A stretch of 64,000 bases of DNA, from positions 1 through 64,000 of the forward strand of contig JBGVOM010000110.1 in assembly GCA_045126515.1 (NCBI GenBank), read 5' to 3'. Of the stretch, positions 57,101 through 64,000 are shown one piece after another. Each line of letters begins with the position of its first letter. The stretch's first letter is position 1. The notes beneath the pieces are model-generated. The model worked only from the letters and a program-made list of their open reading frames with translations. It made no database searches and was not told where the DNA came from. This DNA comes from RUG11237 sp045126515. Lineage in GTDB: Bacteria; Bacillota; Clostridia; Lachnospirales; Lachnospiraceae. The translations under genes were made by a program, and so were the position numbers.

Positions 57101-57731
57101 AGTGCAGCCAACAGATGTGCCGAGAACGACAGTTACAGCACAGCCGACAGCTACGCCAAGTCCGACAGTTACATTACAACCGACAACTGCGCCAAGTCCG
57201 ACAGATAAGATTCACGCAAAGGGTGAAGAACTTACAGATACTAAAACAAAAGCTGTTTATACGGTTACAAAAGCCGGGAAGACGAAAGGAACTGTTGCTT
57301 ATACAAAACCAACAGATAGTAATGTGACATCAGTGTCTATTAAGAAAACAGTTACTATCGATGGAATTACCTACAAAATAACTGCAATCGCACCAAATGC
57401 CTTTAAAAACTGTAAAAAATTGGAAAAGGTTACTATTGGGACAAATGTGACAACCATTGGTGCCAAGGCATTTTACAAGTGCACTGCACTTACAAAGATA
57501 ACAATTCCATCTAAGGTGAGTGTGATTGGAAAACAGGCATTTTATAACTGTAAGAGCTTAAGAAGCATAACCATCAAGACAACAAAACTTACCAGTAAAA
57601 ATGTAGGCAGTAAGGCATTTAAGGGAATTTATTCCAAAGCAACTATTGAGGTGCCGAAGAGTAAGCTGAAATCATACAAAAAGCTGCTGAAGGAAAAAGG
57701 GATTGGCGTAAAAGTAAAAGTCAAAAAATAA
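54183..57731 (+). CDS. Large secreted protein: NodB-like + beta-helix + PT-rich linker + BspA-like repeats
   Basis: 1182 residues. Signal peptide about 1-28 (VLSFVLIVALTFSNIG). Residues 70-450: same carbohydrate-binding-like and NodB-like domains as the lipoprotein at 48783, with AYITFVNDDTRAS, GGEIIAHNGG and a late His in YFHDSSEID. Residues 453-890: right-handed beta-helix homologous to the lipoprotein at 47017. Residues 898-1008: low-complexity Pro/Thr/Ala repeats of about 12 residues (AQPTAAPSPTVT). Residues about 1040-1182: BspA-type LRR region (AFKNCKKLEKVTIGTNV) with a Lys-rich end. It appears to be a fusion of the two earlier lipoproteins, plus a wall or surface attachment tail. ATG at 54183 after GAGGTGG. 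Confidence 0.85.
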   Translation: MIKRVLSFVLIVALTFSNIGNMEVCAKDEFTSLNPVIDVGEKIYVQHDENNNSVYDLQKSGTGVTTVYETILPEFTAGKAWTTSGEFIDNITTTPHGATSPENYVPVTAGEEYFIKTYGVGYTDGTWYAPVLFLDDNDTVISDALTNTLSQSKSGVIIKVPEKVTKMHLTMYNNQSFTLQKVLNLTDEEFDALPINKVQLENEINQKYEEYQKDKTLYKKLDKAYITFVNDDTRASICEYADLFISKDVPLVLATVPELLIENAYNQEETRLEVARRVETAGGEIIAHNGGVLTQEGFSDYNTMYSFFVRTKQLFNYYDFDVNGIILAGGLGQVTGAQESERWASSIYSYSDLYGVEYDKKEIALDSAYYHRRWGLGNYESDLYKIKQEIDNAIINKSWLVFYFHDSSEIDTKILGKVLDYVNSKSGKDLETVTYKEMYQKNAAKESEIVNTKHTYYVSSTGTSDVGTDENAPMSYETAKNKAYISGDTILFKRGDTFYGTFEPTIVNVDDKITTISSYGEGEMPNIVGYKIVNSEDAWQLDTEGIYKIDLTDTECFSGLMTTSGNSTNIGFLEDTNGVKYANKKSALSELENEYDFYCERDYLYIKSNENPYNKLGELKLATKTNLFIVQSNLKVENIKFSGTGAHGLVNTDETIENVEISNNIIEDIGGSYLNGTTRYGNGIELYGADACNVLVKDNIIRNVYDVGFTMQGTRGSGKNVVVKDNIFVSNTQDSEIWENGSATGIESYEFLNNISINAGRGWGYDARPDKYNAAHILFWGYLLENTDIYFHDNTVYNPRRLYFIEQTYGTNVFFKEKDYIRSDYNTYLMTENATIFRESYRISEKDQFISEYKKDANSTFSLLIEVDDNIIKVSGNSDEINVIRKLFGTGGEEKPSVQPTEQPTATPNPTATAQPTAALSPTVMEQPTAVPSLTVTAQPTAAPSPTVTAQPTAVLSPTATVQPTAVLSPTIIVQPTDVPRTTVTAQPTATPSPTVTLQPTTAPSPTDKIHAKGEELTDTKTKAVYTVTKAGKTKGTVAYTKPTDSNVTSVSIKKTVTIDGITYKITAIAPNAFKNCKKLEKVTIGTNVTTIGAKAFYKCTALTKITIPSKVSVIGKQAFYNCKSLRSITIKTTKLTSKNVGSKAFKGIYSKATIEVPKSKLKSYKKLLKEKGIGVKVKVKK
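56878..57205 (+). repeat. Tandem repeat encoding a Pro/Thr/Ala-rich linker
   Basis: About nine imperfect copies of a 36-base unit containing CAGCCAACAGCTG, encoding variants of QPTAxxSPTVTA. In frame with the secreted protein; copy number is likely to vary between strains. Confidence 0.85.
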
Positions 57732-57774
57732 TATAAGGTACCAGATAAATGTAACATTTGCATATGGGTATAAT

Positions 57775-57809
57775 AAAAAACCACCAGTTGGGTTAATTGG
57801 TGGTTTTTT
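57775..57809. terminator. Bidirectional terminator at the end of the polysaccharide operon
   Basis: AAAAAACCACCAGTT pairs with AATTGGTGGTTTTTT around GGGTT, A-run to the left and T-run to the right, between convergent genes. Confidence 0.9.
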
Positions 57810-57814
57810 GTATA

Positions 57815-59062
57815 TTAATTTTTGAAATCTACCATTTTTAGGTCTTTCATCAGCTTGAGGCGATGGTCAATTTTGTTGTAGGTATCATTGGAGGAAGTTC
57901 CTCTTCTCTTGCAGTATCTAGAATAGCAGGCGGCGCTAATGAAGCGGTGTATCCAGGCAATAGGAAGAAGAATCTTGTATTTTTTTGCATAAGAAAATTT
58001 ATCTTTCAACTCAGAAGGATCTGGGAAAAACATATGCATTTTCTGCGAAAAATGTGTTGGGGCAGCCTGAGTGTTGCGCATAAGATAAAGAGCCAGAGTA
58101 TCTGTGCTTGCCCATGCTTCGGCAGCAGTACCTTCTTCTTGACCCGCAGTAAGAATGTCTGTCAGTAAAGCTTCGTTTAAATTATGTTTATTATATTCTG
58201 GTGAGAGCAGGGAAGAACTCATGCCCAGATAATATACGCAAATCTTAAATATAGCATCACAAAAAACATCGTATTTCAGTTTTTTCATAACGTTCCAAAA
58301 ATGTGAAGAATCAATTTCATTGTGATAAGCGTTGACGTACAGTGTGAGGTCGGTTAGGTATCGCAATGGGAGTCCTTCAAAAGCAAAATGTTTAGCAATA
58401 TGGAACATTTGATAGATTAAATGTTGTTCATATCCTAATGTGGTGATAGGAACCTTGCAGGCAGTTATGTGCAACAGAGTTTCAGGTGCAGACAGCTGAA
58501 GCTGTTCCAAAAGATCTGCCTGTAAGCCGGTATAATCTTCCCATAAACAATCGTGAAGTTCTATTTTAAGGTAGCGGTTCGCCTGCTCGATTTTGTACAC
58601 AGGCACATGCTGTTTGGATGCACACTCTACAAAAGAATATCCAAGTTCCAAAAGTAACGTTTCCATAGCGGGACGTTCTGCGGGTGATATTAGGATATCT
58701 GAATCAGAGGAAAAACGCATATTAGGTTCAGGATATAAAGCTGCTAGAGAGATTCCTTTGAAAATCACAGGATGTAGCCCTTTTTTGTCTGCTTCCTGCA
58801 ACACATGGTTTAATTCCTGAAAAGAAAGCAACTGTCGGAAGCCTCTTTGAAAAGCAAAATCCTTCCATACATTCAGAACATCAGTGTCAGGACAATATGG
58901 GGCGGGAAGCCGGCATATGTTTTGATAAACTACACCCGTAAGTTTTCCAGTGGAAAGAATGTGATAGGCATCCTTCCATGGGATATCTATATCTGGAGTA
59001 TAATCTTCGCAGTGAATGGATGACTTCACCAATGCTAAAATTTGTTTATGTAGATGTTTCAT
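57815..59062 (-). CDS. Nucleotidyltransferase family protein (NTP_transf_5)
   Basis: 415 residues. HPVIFKGISLAALYPEPNMRFSSDSDIL is the metal-binding nucleotidyltransferase block of PF14907. Role in polysaccharide loci is unproved; activated-sugar or ligand transfer has been suggested. GAGGTG site eight bases ahead. Twelve bases after the upstream GT2 gene, so cotranscribed. Confidence 0.8.
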   Translation of the reverse strand: MKHLHKQILALVKSSIHCEDYTPDIDIPWKDAYHILSTGKLTGVVYQNICRLPAPYCPDTDVLNVWKDFAFQRGFRQLLSFQELNHVLQEADKKGLHPVIFKGISLAALYPEPNMRFSSDSDILISPAERPAMETLLLELGYSFVECASKQHVPVYKIEQANRYLKIELHDCLWEDYTGLQADLLEQLQLSAPETLLHITACKVPITTLGYEQHLIYQMFHIAKHFAFEGLPLRYLTDLTLYVNAYHNEIDSSHFWNVMKKLKYDVFCDAIFKICVYYLGMSSSLLSPEYNKHNLNEALLTDILTAGQEEGTAAEAWASTDTLALYLMRNTQAAPTHFSQKMHMFFPDPSELKDKFSYAKKYKILLPIAWIHRFISAACYSRYCKRRGTSSNDTYNKIDHRLKLMKDLKMVDFKN

Positions 59063-59074
59063 GAGTTCACCTCT

Positions 59075-60073
59075 TTAATAAGCATTTTTAAAAAGTAGAT
59101 TCCTGATTTTCTGATATAGATTCAGATTCAGGCGAAATAAAAACAATTGAAGACGACTTTTCAGCCCAATGGTAGGAGTGTTCCGACAAATTTTTTTCGA
59201 TAAACCTTTGTATGTATCATAAAGCTTTTTAATAGTATTTTTCGTTTGAGTATCGGATAAATCCAGTTCGTCTCGTGCCTGCAGAATCAGGCGGCTTCCC
59301 ACTCCAAAATAGTATAGTGCAAGGTCAGTATAGCCTTTCTTGCAAAGATAGAGAATCTGTCCGTTCAGTACCTCTGCTTTATCTAGATTAGAAAGGCGGA
59401 AAGGTTGATTCATGATACTGTCAGGGGTAGAACGGTAGTTGAGAATGATTTGGTTTAGACACACTATTTTCTCACATTGCTCGATAATCTGATGTAAAAC
59501 AGCATTATCCTCGTGTATTTTTCCTACGGGAAATCGTAACTTATCCCAGAGCCGTCTGGGATACAGTTTGGACCATGCGACAATGGCAACAGCTTTGCGA
59601 GTAGAAAGTTGCCAGAAATCTTCTTCTGAAATAGTAGTGATATTTGAGGAGTAGGGAAAACCTTCTATTTCCAATGATTCACCTGTTGCATTGACTTTTC
59701 GGTAAGCGCCGATGATTAAGTCAGCATCATTGTCAGTCAATGTAAGGTACATAGTTTCAAGAGCGTCCGGTTCCAAAAAATCATCACTGTCCAGAAAAAA
59801 AATATAGCTACCAGAAGCCATATCAAGTCCGGTATTGCGGGCAGCGGATAAGCCTTGATTAGATTGATGGCAGATTTTAATCTGTGGGTAGATTTGAGCG
59901 TAAGAATCACATAATGCAGGGCTGGAATCAGTGGAACCATCATCTATCAGAAGAATTTCCAAATTGCAGTAGGTCTGGGATAAAATACTATCCACACACT
60001 CCTGAAGCCAGTTTTCCGTGTTATAAACAGGAACGATAACGGAAATTCGTTCGGATGCATTATTCTTGCACAT
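59075..60073 (-). CDS. Glycosyltransferase family 2
   Basis: 332 residues. SVIVPVYNTENWLQECVDSI, LLIDDGSTDSS and YIFFLDSDDFLEPDALETMY form the GT-A site. AAAGGAGG site. Probably adds a branch or a different glycan from the main operon, since it is on the opposite strand. Confidence 0.9.
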   Translation of the reverse strand: MCKNNASERISVIVPVYNTENWLQECVDSILSQTYCNLEILLIDDGSTDSSPALCDSYAQIYPQIKICHQSNQGLSAARNTGLDMASGSYIFFLDSDDFLEPDALETMYLTLTDNDADLIIGAYRKVNATGESLEIEGFPYSSNITTISEEDFWQLSTRKAVAIVAWSKLYPRRLWDKLRFPVGKIHEDNAVLHQIIEQCEKIVCLNQIILNYRSTPDSIMNQPFRLSNLDKAEVLNGQILYLCKKGYTDLALYYFGVGSRLILQARDELDLSDTQTKNTIKKLYDTYKGLSKKICRNTPTIGLKSRLQLFLFRLNLNLYQKIRNLLFKNAY

Positions 60074-60182
60074 ATATATCCTCCTTTGTATTTAAATCAA
60101 ATATAAATTTATTATATGTGTTATAGAATATTTAATCAAGTTTTTCATGGATTTAGGGCGCCTTTATTTGCAAACGAAAATT

Positions 60183-60755
60183 TTACAACATAATTTCATT
60201 ATAATCAGATTTATTAATATCTCTTATTTTTCTGGCAGGATTACCGACAACTACCGAATTACTCGGAATATCCTTGGTAACAACAGAGCCTGCACCAATA
60301 ATTACATTATCGCCAATCACAATATCACCTATTACTGTTGAATTTGCTGCGATATATACATTATCTCCAATAGTTGGAAATCCTTTGGCGTTTCTGCCAA
60401 CAACCACACCGGGACCTATTCTTAAATTTTTTCCGGCTTTTTTTACATAAACAATAGAAAACAAATGTGATATTAGCAATCCACTTTGTATTTCACCGCC
60501 GATTTCTATTGTTTTGTTGATGGGACATAATTTGGTACCTATAGTGGTCAAAAAACTGGCTATTTTGTTACTACTTTTTAATCTAAATACAAGAACATTC
60601 CTATAATCTAATTTACAAAAGCATTTTTCCAATCGTTTCAATGGAGAAGAACATACAAAATTATCCCATTTAAGGTTTCTCTCTACATCACCATCAATCA
60701 ACGTTTTTGTATCTTTATCCGAAATAATATAAGCAATTTTATAAAATATATTCAT
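60183..60755 (-). CDS. Serine acetyltransferase-like hexapeptide protein
   Basis: 190 residues. The C-terminal half is left-handed beta-helix: PTIGDNVYIAANSTVIGDIV, then VIIGAGSVVTKDIPSNSVVV. Resembles CysE-like or sugar O-acetyltransferases found in capsule clusters; the N-terminal half is unfamiliar. GAGGTGA site. A 109-base gap separates it from the GT2 gene downstream. Confidence 0.8.
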   Translation of the reverse strand: MNIFYKIAYIISDKDTKTLIDGDVERNLKWDNFVCSSPLKRLEKCFCKLDYRNVLVFRLKSSNKIASFLTTIGTKLCPINKTIEIGGEIQSGLLISHLFSIVYVKKAGKNLRIGPGVVVGRNAKGFPTIGDNVYIAANSTVIGDIVIGDNVIIGAGSVVTKDIPSNSVVVGNPARKIRDINKSDYNEIML

Positions 60756-60866
60756 AAAATATCACCTCAACTTAAAAATTTCTCAATTAATAATATCATG
60801 ATACATACCACATGTATACATTTATTTTTATTCTTCTTTATAGAAAAAACTGTTTGTCCACTAATT

Positions 60867-60881
60867 TGAAATTCATTTTCA
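60867..60881 (+). promoter_or_regulatory. Putative upstream operator for the Fur-family regulator
   Basis: TGAAATTCATTTTCA: imperfect inverted repeat (TGAAA...TTTCA arms), three bases before the -35. Its arms match those of the second operator. Confidence 0.5.
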
Positions 60882-60883
60882 TA

Positions 60884-60911
60884 TTGACTTTCCATCAAAA
60901 ACTGGTAAAAT
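60884..60911 (+). promoter_or_regulatory. Promoter of the metal-homeostasis operon
   Basis: TTGACT (60884-60889), 16-base spacer, TAAAAT (60906-60911). The last base of the -10 is also the first base of the inverted repeat operator. Confidence 0.65.
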
Positions 60912-60927
60912 TGAAAATAGTTTTCAA
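60911..60927 (+). promoter_or_regulatory. Fur/Zur-type operator
   Basis: TTGAAAATAGTTTTCAA: perfect 7-base inverted repeat around TAG, overlapping the start site. Most likely bound by the Fur-family repressor encoded downstream. Confidence 0.65.
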
Positions 60928-60941
60928 ATTGAGAGGGTAAT

Positions 60942-61355
60942 ATGGAAAAAGGAAGATATAAAACAAGGCAAAGAGAAGATTTATTGGAGTATTTGCAGAC
61001 GGTTCCGGGCGAGCATGTTACGGTTAGTGATATCTGCAGGTATTTTAGTGCTAGTGGAAAATCTATAGGAACAACCACTGTATACCGTCAGCTGGAAAAG
61101 ATGGTGGATGAGGGATTGATAAAGAAATATGTTCTTGATGCCAATTCACCGGCATGTTTTGAATATATTGACCCGAAAGCAAATTGTCATGAGAGCTCTT
61201 GCTTTCATCTTAAATGCACCAAATGCGGGAAACTTTTTCACCTTCATTGTACTGAATTAATCAGTACAGAACAGCATATGTTAGAAAATCATAGATTTTT
61301 ACTGGATACCAAACGGACCGTTTTTTATGGACTGTGTGAGGAGTGCCAGAAATAA
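60942..61355 (+). CDS. Fur-family transcriptional repressor, likely Zur
   Basis: 137 residues. N-terminal winged helix (TVSDICRYFSASGKSIG, then TTVYRQLEKMVDEG), then the dimerisation/metal domain. Two CxxC pairs (CTKC and CEEC) form the structural zinc site, and a His/Cys-rich HESSCFHLKC and LHC lie in the regulatory metal region. Context, with a second L33 gene and COG0523 GTPases behind it, makes zinc the likely metal. GAGAGGG site five bases ahead. Confidence 0.85.
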   Translation: MEKGRYKTRQREDLLEYLQTVPGEHVTVSDICRYFSASGKSIGTTTVYRQLEKMVDEGLIKKYVLDANSPACFEYIDPKANCHESSCFHLKCTKCGKLFHLHCTELISTEQHMLENHRFLLDTKRTVFYGLCEECQK

Positions 61356-61374
61356 TAAAGAGAGGAGCATTTAT

Positions 61375-61680
61375 ATGATGCAGAATAATCATTTAAGGAA
61401 AATAACTGCATGGGTAGCTGCGGTAGCTACTGTTTTTGTTATGCTCTTTTCTAGTCTTTATATTGTAGAACATTCGGATCATGAATGCGGAGGGGCAGAT
61501 TGCCCGATATGTGCAGTTATGGCTCAGTGTTCAAATAATCTAAAAACTATCGGTTTGGCAGTTGTAGTAGTTGCTGCTATGTGTGGTCTGATTGATGATA
61601 CAAAGGGAGCAGTAACTATCGGTGCCGATAATTTATCTGTTACTTCTTTAATTTCCCAAAAGGTAAGAATGAATAATTGA
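61375..61680 (+). CDS. Small Cys/His-rich membrane protein
   Basis: 101 residues. One membrane helix (about 10-31) is followed by HSDHECGGADCPICAVMAQC, a tight cluster of two His and four Cys, then a second hydrophobic stretch (about 62-80). It resembles DUF2946-like metal-associated proteins but I cannot assign it with certainty. Zinc binding or sensing outside the membrane is an inference. AGAGGAG site; 19 bases after the regulator. Confidence 0.65.
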   Translation: MMQNNHLRKITAWVAAVATVFVMLFSSLYIVEHSDHECGGADCPICAVMAQCSNNLKTIGLAVVVVAAMCGLIDDTKGAVTIGADNLSVTSLISQKVRMNN

Positions 61681-61744
61681 AGCCTCTAAATTGAATAAGG
61701 AAATTTTATGCTATTTTTAGAAAAAATATTTGGAGGATTCATTT

Positions 61745-61906
61745 ATGGCAAACAGTACAAGAGTTAAAGTCACTCTGGCTTGCACAGAGTGCGGAGATAG
61801 AAATTATACAACAACAAAAAACAAAAAGCTTCATCCTGAAAGGATGGAAGTGATGAAATATTGTCCGCGACTTAGAAAGCGTACTCTTCATAAAGAAACA
61901 AAGTAG
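61745..61906 (+). CDS. rpmG: 50S ribosomal protein L33, three-Cys paralogue
   Basis: 53 residues. LACTEC retains the first CxxC, but the second pair reads YCPRLRKRT: one Cys kept and the last replaced by Leu. The ending TLHKETK is identical to the first copy (3323-3472), which has all four Cys. Alternative L33 with weaker zinc affinity commonly replaces the zinc-bound form when zinc is scarce. GGAGGATT site. Too short for many gene finders. Confidence 0.9.
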   Translation: MANSTRVKVTLACTECGDRNYTTTKNKKLHPERMEVMKYCPRLRKRTLHKETK

Positions 61907-61918
61907 AGGAGGCGCGAA

Positions 61919-63046
61919 ATGTTTAGAAACAAAAGAAAACCAGTGACAATCATAACAGGTTATCTTGGTTCCGGGAAAACTACATTATTAAATGAATTAT
62001 TAAAGAGTACAGGTTCAGAAGGACTGGCTTTGATTGTAAATGATATGGGGAGCATCAATTTAGATGCTTCCCTGATAAAAAATAATGTAGTTGAAGCGGA
62101 TTCTAAGATGATAGAGCTTTCTAATGGATGCATATGCTGCACTCTGCAGGAGGCATTTATGGAGCAGATTGAGATTCTCTCAAAGGACAAAAATGTAAGC
62201 AGGATTTTGGTAGAAGCTTCTGGAATCAGTAATCCGGCTTCGATTGCAGAAGGCTTTTTAACATATCAGGATATTAAAAAAGTTTCAAATGTATATTTGG
62301 ATTCCATTGTAACGGTGGTAGATGCGGAGCGGATTTACACAGAATTCTTTGCTGATATGAAAACTAAGATGGAAAGTGATGATGAAAACGATGATGATCC
62401 GGATATTATTAATCTTGTGATGGATCAAATTGAGTTTTGTAATGTTGTTTTAATAAATAAGTGTGATCTTCTTTCGGCGGAAAAAGTAAAAGAAGTGAAG
62501 AAGCTTATCAGGAGTTTTCAAAAGGAAGCTGAAATGTATGAGTGTACTTATGGAAAGGTGGATGCGGAGCGAATTTTTTGTGGAAAAAAGTTTGATTTTG
62601 ATAAGGTAATGAATTCATCTGAAATGCAAAGAGCACTTGCCAGAGAACACAAAGCAGAAGAAGGATGCACGGATGAGTATGGACTTTCCTCTTTTGTTTA
62701 TGAAGAGGTTAGACCATTTGACTACGACAAATTTATGAGTTTTTTAAATGATGATTATCCGGAAGAAATTGTTCGTGCAAAAGGCTATATATGGTTTGCA
62801 GATGATGATATGCATGTGCAGTTATTTGAACAGGCAGGAAGGAATGCATCGGTTTCTGAAACCTCCAATTGGGTAGCTTCATTTGAGGATGCAGATAAAG
62901 AGGAAGTATTCAAGAATTATCCAGAGGTATTAGAAGACTGGCATCCTCTGTATGGGGATCGAATGAACCAGATTGTCTTTATTGGAAAGAATTACAACAA
63001 AGAAAAGATTTTGGCATCTTTGAGAAAGTGTATTGCGGAAAGGTAG
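61919..63046 (+). CDS. COG0523 GTPase (CobW/P47K family, zinc metallochaperone type)
   Basis: 375 residues. Walker A TGYLGSGKTTLLNEL, the diagnostic CxCC in NGCICCTLQEAF, NKCD as the G4 motif, then a CobW C-terminal domain (VRAKGYIWFADDD). Members such as YciC/ZagA/ZNG1 supply zinc to target enzymes when it is limiting. GAGGAGG site. Twelve bases after the L33 gene. Confidence 0.9.
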   Translation: MFRNKRKPVTIITGYLGSGKTTLLNELLKSTGSEGLALIVNDMGSINLDASLIKNNVVEADSKMIELSNGCICCTLQEAFMEQIEILSKDKNVSRILVEASGISNPASIAEGFLTYQDIKKVSNVYLDSIVTVVDAERIYTEFFADMKTKMESDDENDDDPDIINLVMDQIEFCNVVLINKCDLLSAEKVKEVKKLIRSFQKEAEMYECTYGKVDAERIFCGKKFDFDKVMNSSEMQRALAREHKAEEGCTDEYGLSSFVYEEVRPFDYDKFMSFLNDDYPEEIVRAKGYIWFADDDMHVQLFEQAGRNASVSETSNWVASFEDADKEEVFKNYPEVLEDWHPLYGDRMNQIVFIGKNYNKEKILASLRKCIAER

Positions 63047-63053
63047 AGGAAGA

Positions 63054-63986
63054 TTGATAAAAGTATATTTTGTAAATGGATTTTTGGATGCAGGAAAAAC
63101 CTCATTTATCAAAGAATTGCTAAAACAGAACTCCTTTCAGATTCCTGGAAAGACAATGCTTCTTCTGTGTGAGGAAGGTGAAGAGGAATACGATGAAGAG
63201 ATTTTGGTATCTAATAATGTGACAGTTGTTAATATTGAGAATGAGGAAGATTTTAATCCAGAACACATTATGAGTATAGAAAAAGAAATAAGACCGAAAA
63301 GAGTAATTGTAGAGTTCAATGGAATGTGGAATCGTAAAAATATCGAATTTCCCTGGTATTGGGATGATATAGTAGAAGTAGTTCTTATCGATGGGAGAAC
63401 CTTTGAGGTATATTCAAAAAATATGAAGTCCATTGTTTCTGAGCAAGTAAGAAATGCAGCAATGGCTATTTTTAACAGATGCGATAATGTTGGCACAAAG
63501 CTTGCCGGATTTAGAAGAAGTGTGAAGGCGGTTAATTCATATATTAATATCGTGTTTAAGGATAAAGACGGAGAGATGAATCCGAGATTTGATGAGGATT
63601 TACCTTATGATATTCATGGGGACAAAATTGAACTGACAGATGATACATTTGGTATTTTTTATCTTGATGCCATGGAGGATGTGGAGCGGTATCTTGGAAA
63701 AGAGGTAAGCCTGGTCGGTATGGTGATGAAAAAATCAAAAGAACAGTTAAACACGTGCATTATTGGCAGATTTGCTATGACATGTTGTGCAGAAGATTTG
63801 TCCTTATTTGGATTTATTTGTGATTATGAAAGCGGCCAACAAGTGGAGTTGGATGAGTGGGTAAACATAACTGCCATAGTTGATAAGGACTATGCAGAAA
63901 AGTTTGATATTTGGTATCCGGTTCTGAATGTAGTTTCATTAAAACGGTGCGATAAGCCTAAAAAAGAGGTAATAGAAATTTTGTGA
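63054..63986 (+). CDS. P-loop GTPase-like domain fused to a TIGR03943 (YcgQ-like) domain
   Basis: 310 residues from TTG at 63054 (AGAGGA upstream). Residues 1-175 look like a divergent COG0523 GTPase: P-loop VNGFLDAGKTSFIKEL, IVEFNGMW, and NRCD for the G4 motif, but no CxCC. Residues about 215-310 match the end of TIGR03943/YcgQ proteins: IGRFAMTCCAEDLSLFGFIC. YcgQ proteins normally pair with a YcgR permease; no permease is seen before the window ends. Seven bases after the COG0523 stop, so coupled. Confidence 0.75.
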   Translation: MIKVYFVNGFLDAGKTSFIKELLKQNSFQIPGKTMLLLCEEGEEEYDEEILVSNNVTVVNIENEEDFNPEHIMSIEKEIRPKRVIVEFNGMWNRKNIEFPWYWDDIVEVVLIDGRTFEVYSKNMKSIVSEQVRNAAMAIFNRCDNVGTKLAGFRRSVKAVNSYINIVFKDKDGEMNPRFDEDLPYDIHGDKIELTDDTFGIFYLDAMEDVERYLGKEVSLVGMVMKKSKEQLNTCIIGRFAMTCCAEDLSLFGFICDYESGQQVELDEWVNITAIVDKDYAEKFDIWYPVLNVVSLKRCDKPKKEVIEIL

Positions 63987-64000
63987 CAGACAAGTATCGC

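Noticed and set aside
56878..57205. CRISPR-like array
   Set aside because: Repeats are contiguous, in frame and lack unique spacers; they encode a protein linker. I saw no CRISPR array anywhere in the window.

Overview
The window is about 64 kb of low-GC Gram-positive DNA. Codon use is AT-rich, ribosome binding sites are strong AGGAGG types, and promoters are vegetative sigma-A types (TTGACA/TATAAT). The gene order is rpmG-secE-nusG-rplKAJL-rpoBC-rpsL-rpsG-fusA-tuf. TnpV, BspA-like repeat proteins and an Rpn-family nuclease are also present. I infer a gut Clostridium relative, most likely Lachnospiraceae; no species can be named from sequence alone.

Layout. 1-2822: accessory edge with the 3' end of a secreted Big_2/BspA-repeat protein, a lipoprotein and an Rpn/PDDEXK nuclease. 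3194-20439: the core transcription/translation block. It carries a clear L10 leader, two GUGGGAGG...ACCAC elements that look like copies of the 23S rRNA L1 site (before rplK and before rplA), and a long hairpin in the rpoB leader. Two operon promoters are interwoven with terminator-like hairpins, and a large 185-bp inverted repeat plus an unknown membrane-protein gene sit between rplL and rpoB. 20331-22433: a 2-kb insert after tuf, bracketed by a 51-bp duplication of the tuf 3' end; it carries a TnpV remnant and a beta-lactamase-fold membrane protein. 22620-33842: regulatory genes, namely an AlbA_2/ATPase regulator, an ECF sigma factor with a putative anti-sigma partner, an ABC exporter, a giant hybrid histidine kinase, a DUF6465 protein and a lone ParA.

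33938-57809: a surface-polysaccharide operon of 18 genes behind one promoter and a roughly 200-nt structured leader. It encodes a Wzz protein fused to a degenerate BY-kinase, glycosyltransferases, Wzy-like polymerase, Wzx flippase, acetyltransferases, an SGNH/MBOAT acylation pair, two lipoproteins (beta-helix, NodB-like) and a large secreted protein that fuses homologues of both lipoproteins and ends in BspA-like repeats. I saw no initiating phospho-sugar transferase here. 57815-60755: three opposite-strand genes (nucleotidyltransferase-like, GT2, hexapeptide acetyltransferase).

60867-63986: a compact metal-homeostasis operon that looks Zur-controlled: a Fur-family regulator with a perfect inverted repeat at its promoter, a Cys/His-rich membrane protein, a second ribosomal protein L33 missing one Cys of its zinc site, a COG0523 GTPase with CxCC, and a second P-loop protein that lacks CxCC and appears fused to a TIGR03943 (YcgQ-type) domain.

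The observations I rate most worth following are the split/fused NodB-like and beta-helix proteins, the tuf 3'-end duplication, the GTPase-TIGR03943 fusion in the metal operon, the degenerate BY-kinase, and the large palindrome before rpoB. All functional statements rest on reading motifs by eye; no database search was run.
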